A stretch of DNA of 64,000 bases from an uncultured Bacteroidales bacterium (GTDB lineage Bacteria; Bacteroidota; Bacteroidia; Bacteroidales; P3), in assembly GCA_910586395.1 (NCBI GenBank), contig CAJUFX010000001.1, positions 121,458-185,457 on the forward strand, given 5' to 3'. The notes beneath the pieces were generated by a model that had not been told where the DNA came from, did no database searches, and saw nothing but the letters and a program-made list of their open reading frames with translations. Within the stretch, counting starts at the first letter, position 1. Every line of letters starts with the position of its first letter. Made by a program: the position numbers and the translations under genes. Shown here one piece after another: positions 1 to 7,354 of the stretch.

Positions 1-388
1 CGCTGCCCGTCTGGGCAAACAGCGACAGACAGCTGCAACAGCCTATACGCTTGACGGCCACATCCGACGGACGTCGGCTATACGCCAAGCCCGCGGCATC
101 CAAAAGACGCGCCACGGCATCTTCCCCGCAAAAAATCTGGCCGCTCCAGTCCTCCTGCATCCCCAACAGTTGCAAACTCTGCACGGCCGTATCCACATTC
201 TCGCAATAAATCAGTTTGCCGCCGCGGCGCACGAAGTTCTCGGCGAACAACGCATCCGGATAGTCGTCTCCCATCGCCGCCACCGGTTCTTCCAAATCGA
301 TGGTCGGATACGGATTTTCAATCGGATAAGTTATCAGGGCTTCCCGGATATCCTTTAATATCTTCTCTTTGGACGTCGCCTCTTCCAT
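1..388 (-). CDS. LUD-domain (LutC-like) protein, N-terminal part
   Basis: The frame opens at an ATG at 388 preceded by a strong AGGAGG ribosome site and runs off the left edge, giving 129 residues. The sequence reads through FVRRGGKLIYCENV, a Cys-rich IGCCSCLS stretch and an LFAQTG stretch, as expected for the LUD domain (LutC/YkgG family) found in lactate-utilisation proteins and in stand-alone proteins of Bacteroidetes. It directly follows ftsH, and the ftsH stop lies about 10 bases upstream of this start, so the two are probably co-transcribed. The exact reaction of the stand-alone form is not known. The family call is fairly sure; the C-terminal half cannot be seen. Confidence 0.8.
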   Translation of the reverse strand, partial: MEEATSKEKILKDIREALITYPIENPYPTIDLEEPVAAMGDDYPDALFAENFVRRGGKLIYCENVDTAVQSLQLLGMQEDWSGQIFCGEDAVARLLDAAGLAYSRRPSDVAVKRIGCCSCLSLFAQTGS

Positions 389-397
389 ATCTTCCTC

Positions 398-2515
398 CTA
401 TAAGGCCGTCATCGACACCGTTGTTTCCGTCGGGTCGGACGCCACGGATAACTCCGGCGACGCCTGCCGATCATCCGAAGACGCCGTTTCCGCCGCAACA
501 GCGGCCTCCTCCTCAAACGGTCGCTTGCCAAAGATGGCCTCTACGTCATCGCGGAACATTACCTCCTTATCTATCAACACCTGCGCCAAACGATCCAGCT
601 TCTCCTTGTTTTCCATCAATATCCGTTTAGCCTCCCCGTAAGCCTCCTCTATCATCCCCCGCACGCGACGGTCTATCGTCTCCGCCGTCTTTTCGCTATA
701 CGGCTTGCCGAACATGTACTCCTGCTGCCCCGTCGAATCGTAATAACTCAACGTGCCCACTTCCGCATCCATCCCGTAATAGGCCACCATGGCGTAAGCC
801 TGTTGCGTCACTTTTTCCAAATCGTTCAATGCCCCCGTCGAAATACGGCCGAACACGACCTCCTCCGCCGCCCGGCCGCCCAAAGTCGCCATCATCTCGT
901 CCCGCATCTGCTCCACCGTCGTAATCTGCCGTTCTTCGGGCAGATACCAAGCCGCCCCCAACGATTTGCCGCGCGGCACAATCGTCACTTTCACGAGCGG
1001 ATTGGCGTAACGCAACATCCAACTTACGGCAGCGTGTCCGGCCTCGTGATAGGCGATAACCCGCTTCTCTTCTTTCGATATAATCTTGCTACGCCTTTCC
1101 AAACCACCCACAATGCGGTCGATGGCATCCAGAAAATCCTGTTTCTGAACGGCTGCCTTGTCTTTGCGCGCGGCAATCAAGGCTGCCTCGTTGCAGACAT
1201 TGGCGATGTCCGCCCCCGAAAAGCCCGGTGTCTGTTTCGCCAAAAAATCCACCTCCACACTTTTGTCGGTCTTTACCGATTTGAGATGCACGTTGAACAC
1301 CGCCTTACGTTCTTCCAATTCGGGCAACTCCACATGGATCTGCCGGTCGAAACGACCCGCCCGCATCAAGGCGCGGTCGAGAATATCCGCCCGGTTCGTC
1401 GCCGCCAATATGATCACGCCGCTGTTGGTGCCGAAACCGTCCATCTCCGTCAACAACTGGTTCAACGTGTTCTCGCGCTCGTCATTGGAACCCGTATAGG
1501 CATTCTTGCCACGTGCCCGGCCGATGGCGTCGATTTCGTCAATAAAGATGATGCTCGGCGCCTTTTCTTTGGCCGTCTGGAACAAATCGCGCACGCGCGA
1601 GGCCCCTACGCCCACGAACATCTCCACGAAATCCGAACCCGATATGGAAAAGAACGGCACCTTGGCTTCCCCCGCCACCGCCTTGGCCAACAATGTCTTG
1701 CCGGTACCCGGAGGCCCGACAAGCAAGGCACCTTTTGGGATCTTGCCGCCCAACTTGGTGTAACGCTCCGGATTCTTTAAAAAATCCACGATTTCCTTTA
1801 CCTCTATCTTGGCCTCTTCCAAGCCAGCCACATCGTTGAATGTCACATTGACCGTCGTATTCTTGCTGTCGTAAAGCTGCGCCTTGGACTTGCCGAAACT
1901 GAAAATGCCGCCTGCACCGCCCCCCATCGCGTTTCCGCGCGAAAACATACGGAATATCATGATGGTCATGAGAATCATGAAGCCGATCCAGATAATTGAC
2001 CCGAGGCTCTCTTCCCAAAAATTCTTCCGCGTCTCCGGCACCGGCTCCACAAGCGGCTGATCCCAGACCGCCAGGCGCGCCGAGGCCGACAAGCCGGCCG
2101 TATCCTGCGCCCGCGCTTCCAACTGCACGCGTTCCACGTCTTCGGCAAAATTGTCCAACGAAAGGAACTTATAAACATAGAATTTTTGATTCGAAAACCC
2201 GTCCTTATGCCGCAGTTTGGCATAAGCGGTGTCTTCATACACCTTGTCGTCCTTGATATGGATCTCGGCGAATTCCTTATTGACCACGACGATCTTCGAT
2301 ACGTCGCCGGCCTTCAGCATCCGCTCCACTTCATATAAATTCGTATTGTAGTACTTTGGTTCCCTGAAACCCGTAGAGGTCAGCTGCAGATAAATGAAAA
2401 CCAACAGCAACGCCCCATAGACCCAATAGATATTGAAACGTTTTTTCGGATTCGGCCGCATCGGACTTCCCTTTCCCTGCCCCTGCGCCGGATTCTTTCG
2501 CTGATTATTCTCCAT
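398..2515 (-). CDS. ftsH: ATP-dependent zinc metalloprotease FtsH
   Basis: Membrane-anchored AAA+ protease (705 aa) that degrades misfolded membrane proteins and short-lived regulators. Two membrane segments (about residues 29-47 and 172-190) flank a periplasmic domain. The ATPase domain has Walker A GPPGTGKT (267-274), Walker B IIFIDEID (322-329) and a second-region-of-homology arginine stretch. The M41 zinc site HEAGH is at 490-494. The C-terminal tail (about 670-705) is acidic and Ala/Ser/Thr-rich, as is common and poorly conserved. Its start overlaps the end of rsfS by 11 bases, so translation is likely coupled. Length and motifs are normal for the family. Confidence 0.98.
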   Translation of the reverse strand: MENNQRKNPAQGQGKGSPMRPNPKKRFNIYWVYGALLLVFIYLQLTSTGFREPKYYNTNLYEVERMLKAGDVSKIVVVNKEFAEIHIKDDKVYEDTAYAKLRHKDGFSNQKFYVYKFLSLDNFAEDVERVQLEARAQDTAGLSASARLAVWDQPLVEPVPETRKNFWEESLGSIIWIGFMILMTIMIFRMFSRGNAMGGGAGGIFSFGKSKAQLYDSKNTTVNVTFNDVAGLEEAKIEVKEIVDFLKNPERYTKLGGKIPKGALLVGPPGTGKTLLAKAVAGEAKVPFFSISGSDFVEMFVGVGASRVRDLFQTAKEKAPSIIFIDEIDAIGRARGKNAYTGSNDERENTLNQLLTEMDGFGTNSGVIILAATNRADILDRALMRAGRFDRQIHVELPELEERKAVFNVHLKSVKTDKSVEVDFLAKQTPGFSGADIANVCNEAALIAARKDKAAVQKQDFLDAIDRIVGGLERRSKIISKEEKRVIAYHEAGHAAVSWMLRYANPLVKVTIVPRGKSLGAAWYLPEERQITTVEQMRDEMMATLGGRAAEEVVFGRISTGALNDLEKVTQQAYAMVAYYGMDAEVGTLSYYDSTGQQEYMFGKPYSEKTAETIDRRVRGMIEEAYGEAKRILMENKEKLDRLAQVLIDKEVMFRDDVEAIFGKRPFEEEAAVAAETASSDDRQASPELSVASDPTETTVSMTAL

Positions 2516-2921
2516 GTTCTTCTTCGTAAATCGTTATATGGGCATCGCCCCACAATTCTTCCAGTTTATAATGTTGGCGCACATCCCGTTGAAACACATG
2601 CACGACCAGACCGCCGTAGTCCAGCAAAATCCACTCGGCGTTGGCATAGCCTTCCCGATGCAAGGGATCCACCCCGAAAGCCCCGTACAGCCGATCGGCC
2701 ACGCCGTCCGCAATCGCCCTTACCTGCGTACCCGACAGGGCTTCGCCTATCAAAAAATAATCGAAAGTCGAACCGACAGCCTTGCGCAAATCCAAACTCC
2801 GGATACGCTCCGCCTTTTTGTCTTGCATGGCCGCCACAGCCTCTGCCAGATAACGGGCCTCGTCCGATTTCTTCCGGCTCCGCTGCGAAGCCGGTCTAGG
2901 TTCATTCGTTTTATTCGGCAT
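2505..2921 (-). CDS. rsfS: Ribosome silencing factor RsfS
   Basis: Binds ribosomal protein L14 and blocks joining of the ribosomal subunits when nutrients are short. The 138-residue product has the family core, including FDYFLIGEALSGTQVRAI and a WILLDYGGLVVHVF stretch near the C-terminus. A basic extension of about 25 residues precedes the core. It sits 19 bases downstream of the rmlD-like gene and overlaps ftsH by 11 bases. The rsfS-ftsH-LUD order is, from memory, common in Bacteroidales. Confidence 0.95.
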   Translation of the reverse strand: MPNKTNEPRPASQRSRKKSDEARYLAEAVAAMQDKKAERIRSLDLRKAVGSTFDYFLIGEALSGTQVRAIADGVADRLYGAFGVDPLHREGYANAEWILLDYGGLVVHVFQRDVRQHYKLEELWGDAHITIYEEEHGE

Positions 2922-2940
2922 ATAAAATCCTTAATACTGA

Positions 2941-3855
2941 CTAGTGTATTTTGAGTTCCGGATCCTGCAACATCTTCTCCAAAGAGGCCTCCCATGTCGG
3001 GATATGCAAGCCGTAAACCCGCTGTATTTTCGTCTTATCCAACACACTGTACATCGGCCGCTGACAAGTTGTCGGATATTCGGCCGTCGCTATCGGATCC
3101 ACGACACAGGCGGCATGCGTCAGATGCATGACAGCCATCGCGAATTCACACCAACTGCATTGATCTTCGTTCGTATAATGATAGATCTCCACGCCCCGCT
3201 TATGCCTACGATGCGCTGCGCCTATCATGACCAACAACGCTTCGGCCAAATCCCGCGCCCAAGTCGGACTGCCGAACTGATCGGCCACGACATGCACATC
3301 CTCCCGTTCCCGGCTCAACCGAAGCATCGTTTTGACAAAATTCTTGCCAAAAGCGGAATACAGCCAAGCCGTCCGGACAATCACCCCGTTCAAATCCGCC
3401 TCCCCAAGCATTTTTTCCTCACCCGCCCGCTTGGAGGCGCCATATACGCCTATCGGATTCGTCGGTTCATCTTCCCGATAGGGTTCGTCGTGACGGCCGT
3501 CAAACACATAGTCCGTGGAAACATGCACGAGATAGACGCCCAACTCGGCGCAAACCTGCGCCAATACGCACACGCCGTCCCGATTGACGGCATAAGCCGA
3601 CTTGCTGTCGGTTTCCGCCTTATCCACATTGGTATAAGCCGCGGCGTTGATGACGACATCTATCCGATTCGTTCCCAAAAAACCCCGAACATCCGACCAA
3701 CTGCAAATATCCAACACGTCGCGATCCGCAAACAAAATCGGGCCTTCCTTGAAGCGGCCTTCCCGATAAAGGCGTTGCAATTCCAGCCCTAACTGTCCGT
3801 TACAGCCCGTAACCAACACCCGGGTCTCGCTTCCACTGTCCGTCATGTTTACCAT
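2941..3855 (-). CDS. RmlD-like sugar-nucleotide reductase (dTDP-4-dehydrorhamnose reductase family)
   Basis: Extended short-chain dehydrogenase of 304 aa. The NAD(P)-binding motif GCNGQLG lies at residues 17-23. STDYVFDG follows at 113-120, and the catalytic pair Y138/K142 is in YGASK. These are typical of RmlD, which reduces dTDP-4-dehydro-6-deoxy-L-mannose to dTDP-L-rhamnose. No rmlA, rmlB or rmlC gene is in the window, and the partners here are UDP-sugar enzymes, so the real substrate could be another 4-keto sugar nucleotide. It lies 7 bases downstream of the UDP-glucuronate decarboxylase gene. An alternative start is the Met at residue 4. Confidence 0.85.
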   Translation of the reverse strand: MVNMTDSGSETRVLVTGCNGQLGLELQRLYREGRFKEGPILFADRDVLDICSWSDVRGFLGTNRIDVVINAAAYTNVDKAETDSKSAYAVNRDGVCVLAQVCAELGVYLVHVSTDYVFDGRHDEPYREDEPTNPIGVYGASKRAGEEKMLGEADLNGVIVRTAWLYSAFGKNFVKTMLRLSREREDVHVVADQFGSPTWARDLAEALLVMIGAAHRRHKRGVEIYHYTNEDQCSWCEFAMAVMHLTHAACVVDPIATAEYPTTCQRPMYSVLDKTKIQRVYGLHIPTWEASLEKMLQDPELKIH

Positions 3856-3862
3856 ATATCGT

Positions 3863-4804
3863 TTATCGTTGCTTCAATTGTTCTTCGAAATAAGCGATGG
3901 TTTTCCGCAAACCTTCTTCCAGCTGAACCCGAGGCTTCCATGCCAATTCTTTTTGCGCCAAACTGATATCGGGCCGACGCTGGGTCGGATCATCCGAAGG
4001 CAATGGCTTACGGATCAAACGCGAGCGGCTCCCCGTCATATCCACAATCTTCTCCGCCAGTTCCAAGATTGTAAACTCATGCGGATTGCCCAGATTCACC
4101 GGTCCGATGAAAACATCGTCGGCCGCCATCATGCGGGTCATACCGGCTATCAAATCGTCCACATACTGAAAACTGCGCGTCTGAGAGCCGTCCCCGTAAA
4201 TCGTAATATCCTCGCCTTTCAGTGCCTGCACGATGAAATTGGACACGACCCGGCCGTCGTTCATGAACATGCGCGGTCCATACGTATTGAAAATACGGAT
4301 GATTTTGATGCGTACCCCGTTCTGCCGATGATAATCCATAAACAACGTCTCCGCACAACGCTTGCCTTCGTCGTAACAGGAACGGATGCCGATCGGATTG
4401 ACATTGCCCCAATAGCCCTCCACCTGCGGATGCACGGCCGGATCACCATACACCTCGCTCGTGGATGCCTGCAAGATTTTCGCCTTGACCCGTTTGGCCA
4501 AGCCCAACATATTGATGGCCCCCATAACCGAAGTCTTGACCGTCTTGATAGGGTTATACTGATAATGTACCGGAGAGGCCGGACACGCCAGATTGTAAAT
4601 CTCGTCCACTTCGGCGTAATAGGGGGTCGTGACATCGTGCCGCACCACCTCGAAATAAGGCCGATCCATCAGGTGAACGATATTGGCCTTCCGCCCTGTA
4701 AAATAATTGTCCAGACAAATGACCTCATGTCCCTGCCCGAGCAAATGCTCACACAGATGCGAACCTATAAAACCGGCGCCGCCCGTTACCAAAATACGTT
4801 TCAT
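3863..4804 (-). CDS. UDP-glucuronate decarboxylase (UDP-xylose synthase)
   Basis: Converts UDP-glucuronate to UDP-xylose by NAD-dependent oxidation, decarboxylation and reduction. The 313-residue protein begins with the Rossmann motif GGAGFIGS (8-15), has TSEVYG (115-120) and the catalytic Y144/K148 in YDEGK. It also carries the decarboxylase-type stretches ACPASPVHYQ and NTYGPRM. The gene immediately downstream of ugd supplies its substrate, which supports the UXS assignment over dTDP-glucose dehydratase. The reading is confident; whether UDP-xylose goes to capsule or to another glycan cannot be told from the window. Confidence 0.92.
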   Translation of the reverse strand: MKRILVTGGAGFIGSHLCEHLLGQGHEVICLDNYFTGRKANIVHLMDRPYFEVVRHDVTTPYYAEVDEIYNLACPASPVHYQYNPIKTVKTSVMGAINMLGLAKRVKAKILQASTSEVYGDPAVHPQVEGYWGNVNPIGIRSCYDEGKRCAETLFMDYHRQNGVRIKIIRIFNTYGPRMFMNDGRVVSNFIVQALKGEDITIYGDGSQTRSFQYVDDLIAGMTRMMAADDVFIGPVNLGNPHEFTILELAEKIVDMTGSRSRLIRKPLPSDDPTQRRPDISLAQKELAWKPRVQLEEGLRKTIAYFEEQLKQR

Positions 4805-4839
4805 GCTTGTTCCTTTTTGGATGATTCCATCCTTTCCGT

Positions 4840-6153
4840 TTACAACCCGATTCCGAAATACGCGAAACCGGCCGCCTCCGCCTCTTTGCGGTCATACAGA
4901 TTGCGGCCGTCGAAAAGCACCCGTGTCCGCATCGCGCCGCCGACTTTCCGCCAGTCCGGCGAACGAAACTCCGTCCACTCCGTGACCAAAAACAACGCGT
5001 CCGCCTCTTCGACGACTTCGTAAATATCGTCGCAATAAACGATACCGTCGCCGATACGCCGCCGGCATTCGTCCATCGCCACGGGATCGTAAGCCTTGAC
5101 GCGACACCCCGCGCGGACGAATTCTTCTATCATGACCAACGACGGGGCCTCGCGCATATCGTCCGTTCCCGGCTTGAAAGCCAGCCCCCAGAATCCCACA
5201 GTCTTACCTTCCAGTTGGCCATTGACGAAATCCCGGTACTTCCGGAACATCAACGATTTTTGCTCTTCGTTGACCGCTTCCACCGCTTTAAGCACCCGCA
5301 TCGCATAGCCCTCATCATCGGCCGTCTTAATCAAGGCCTTGACATCCTTGGGAAAACACGAACCGCCATAACCGATGCCCGGATAGAGAAACTTATTGCC
5401 TATGCGAGAATCCGACCCCATCCCCTTACGTACGTAATCCACATTCGCCCCCACCTTCTCGCACAGATTCGCGATATCGTTCATAAAGCTGATGCGCGTG
5501 GCCAGCATGGCATTGGCCGCATATTTCGTCATTTCGGCAGACGGCACATCCATGAACAACACCGGATGCCCGTTCAGCGTGAAAGGCTTGTACAGCCGGC
5601 TCATCACCTCCCGCGCCCGTTCCGACTCCACGCCCACGACAATGCGTTCCGGATACATGAAATCCTTGACGGCCGATCCTTCCTTGAGAAACTCCGGATT
5701 GGAAGCCACGTCAAAATCAATAGTCGCGCCGCGCACCGCCAATTCCCTCCTTACCGCTTCCCTTACCTTACGCGCCGTACCGACCGGCACCGTGCTTTTG
5801 GTCACAAGCAATACATAATCCCGCATATGCCGCCCCACCTCTTCCGCCACTTCCAGCACATACCGCAGATCCGCGCTGCCGTCCTCGTCGGGCGGCGTAC
5901 CGACCGCACAGAAAATCACTTCCGCCCCTTGCATCGCCTCCTTCAACGAAGTCGAAAACGTCAACCGTCCCTTGTCCACGTTACGCACCAGCAACTCTTC
6001 CAAGCCCTGTTCGAATATCGGGGGACGCTTCGCCCGCAACATCTCTATTTTGCGCTCATCCACATCCACGCAACAGACCTCGATGCCCACATCGGCAAAA
6101 CATACGCCCGTTACCAAACCGACATACCCGGTACCTACAATTGTTATTTTCAT
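4840..6153 (-). CDS. ugd: UDP-glucose 6-dehydrogenase
   Basis: Oxidises UDP-glucose to UDP-glucuronate with two NAD. The 437-residue product has the N-terminal GTGYVG motif (7-12), the conserved Lys210 in EMTKYAANA and the catalytic Cys266 in GYGGSCFPKD. The C-terminal UDP-binding domain contains FWGLAFKPGTDDMREAPS. It is the first gene of the minus-strand run that continues into the UXS and RmlD-like genes. A TAACTTTG promoter element lies about 115 bases upstream on the same strand. Confidence 0.97.
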   Translation of the reverse strand: MKITIVGTGYVGLVTGVCFADVGIEVCCVDVDERKIEMLRAKRPPIFEQGLEELLVRNVDKGRLTFSTSLKEAMQGAEVIFCAVGTPPDEDGSADLRYVLEVAEEVGRHMRDYVLLVTKSTVPVGTARKVREAVRRELAVRGATIDFDVASNPEFLKEGSAVKDFMYPERIVVGVESERAREVMSRLYKPFTLNGHPVLFMDVPSAEMTKYAANAMLATRISFMNDIANLCEKVGANVDYVRKGMGSDSRIGNKFLYPGIGYGGSCFPKDVKALIKTADDEGYAMRVLKAVEAVNEEQKSLMFRKYRDFVNGQLEGKTVGFWGLAFKPGTDDMREAPSLVMIEEFVRAGCRVKAYDPVAMDECRRRIGDGIVYCDDIYEVVEEADALFLVTEWTEFRSPDWRKVGGAMRTRVLFDGRNLYDRKEAEAAGFAYFGIGL

Positions 6154-6266
6154 CCTTTATATCTTATATTATAAAAGGTATCATCCAACGCTCCCGTCCG
6201 CCACGGCACGCAACGCTTCCGCAGGCGTATAGGAACCGGCGGCCCACACCGCCGAACATAAAATGG

Positions 6267-6300
6267 CAAAGTTAAAGATTTTTTTAGAAAGTTTTTCAAA
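6267..6300 (-). promoter_or_regulatory. Promoter of the ugd run
   Basis: On the minus strand TAACTTTG (6267-6274) fits the Bacteroidetes -7 consensus TAnnTTTG. TTTG at 6297-6300 can serve as the -33 element with a spacer of 22, slightly longer than the usual 19-20. Transcription would begin near 6261. Confidence 0.6.
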
Positions 6301-6355
6301 GACGCCGGATTTTACGTTCCTCAAACACGCACAACGTATTTCTTTTCAACATTTA

Positions 6356-6386
6356 TTTGTTATTTATATTTTTTTGACTATCTTTG
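6356..6386 (+). promoter_or_regulatory. Promoter of the str-S10-spc-alpha run
   Basis: TTTG (6356-6359), a 19-base spacer and TATCTTTG (6379-6386) match the Bacteroidetes sigma-ABfr consensus exactly. The predicted start near 6392 leaves a leader of about 50 bases before rpsL. Confidence 0.8.
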
Positions 6387-6440
6387 CCGTCCTTAAAATG
6401 TGCAAACTATAAACACGTTAACTTAAACATTAACAATAAA

Positions 6441-6818
6441 ATGCCAACAATTCAACAATTAGTTCGCAAAGGGCGCCAGCAAATCACGGACAAAAGCAAG
6501 TCGCCCGCGTTGGATGCCTGCCCCCAGCGTCGTGGGGTCTGTGTGCGCGTTTACACGACTACGCCGAAGAAACCTAACTCCGCCATGCGTAAGGTGGCGA
6601 GGGTACGTCTGACCAATCAAAAAGAGGTGAATGCCTACATCCCCGGCGAAGGTCACAACTTGCAGGAGCACTCGATCGTCATGATCCGCGGCGGCCGTGT
6701 CAAGGACCTCCCCGGTGTAAGATACCATATCATCCGCGGTGCTTTGGATACGTCCGGTGTGGAAGGCCGTAACCAACGCCGTTCCAAATACGGCACCAAA
6801 CGTCCTAAGAAAAAATAG
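6441..6818 (+). CDS. rpsL: 30S ribosomal protein S12
   Basis: Decoding-centre protein of the small subunit (125 aa). The start at the ATG at 6441 gives the family N-terminus MPTIQQLVRKGR; an upstream in-frame extension is rejected because it would begin inside the promoter. TPKKPNSAMRKVARVRL and GGRVKDLPGVRYH are conserved. The lysines of the streptomycin site (K43/K44 and the later loop) are present. First gene of the run. Confidence 0.98.
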   Translation: MPTIQQLVRKGRQQITDKSKSPALDACPQRRGVCVRVYTTTPKKPNSAMRKVARVRLTNQKEVNAYIPGEGHNLQEHSIVMIRGGRVKDLPGVRYHIIRGALDTSGVEGRNQRRSKYGTKRPKKK

Positions 6819-6871
6819 GCAGCCACAGGCTATAAATAATAGAGTATTGACGCGTAAAATCATCGCAAGAA

Positions 6872-7339
6872 ATGAGAAAATCAACGCCTAAAAAGAGAGT
6901 CATTTTGCCGGATCCCAAATACCATGACGTATTGGTAAGCAAATTCATCAACAACCTGATGTATTCCGGCAAAAAGAACATAGCGCACGAATTGTTCTAC
7001 GACGCCATCGACGTCGTTTCCGAAAAGACGAAAGAAGACGGTCTGGAGGTATGGAAGAAAGCGCTTTCGAATGTAACGCCTTCCGTAGAGGTTCGTAGCC
7101 GCCGTGTCGGGGGTGCCACGTTCCAGATTCCTTCCGAAATCCGTCCGGAACGCAAACAGTCGTTAGGTATGAAAATGCTGATCAACTACGCCCGTAAGCG
7201 CAGTGAAAAATCCATGAGCTTGAAACTCGCCGGCGAAATCATGTCGGCCTACAAGGAAGAAGGCGCCGCTTACAAACGGAAGGAAGAGATCCACCGCATG
7301 GCCGAAGCCAACAAAGCGTTCTCGCATTTTAAATTTTAA
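6872..7339 (+). CDS. rpsG: 30S ribosomal protein S7
   Basis: Primary 16S 3'-domain binder, 155 aa, normal length. It has the basic N-terminus MRKSTPKKR and the GGATFQIPSE and INYARKRSEKSM stretches of the family. It lies between rpsL and fusA as in the classical str operon. The start is the ATG at 6872. Confidence 0.98.
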   Translation: MRKSTPKKRVILPDPKYHDVLVSKFINNLMYSGKKNIAHELFYDAIDVVSEKTKEDGLEVWKKALSNVTPSVEVRSRRVGGATFQIPSEIRPERKQSLGMKMLINYARKRSEKSMSLKLAGEIMSAYKEEGAAYKRKEEIHRMAEANKAFSHFKF

Positions 7340-7354
7340 GGAATTACACATTAG

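Larger units (their letters stand above)
6154..6440. promoter_or_regulatory. Divergent ugd / rpsL promoter region with leaders
   Basis: This 287-base spacer holds oppositely directed promoters for ugd (minus) and the str-S10 run (plus). The ugd leader of roughly 105 bases contains a hairpin (6-bp arms CGGCGG/CCGCCG, 6237-6254). It also contains a 31-codon frame (6164-6259, minus) that ends 10 bases before the ugd start. The rpsL leader of about 50 bases is AT-rich with a short GTTAA/TTAAC inverted repeat. No other gene is seen. Confidence 0.6.

Noticed and set aside
803..1780. 325-codon open frame opposite ftsH
   Set aside because: Antisense of the AAA+ domain; no independent evidence of coding.
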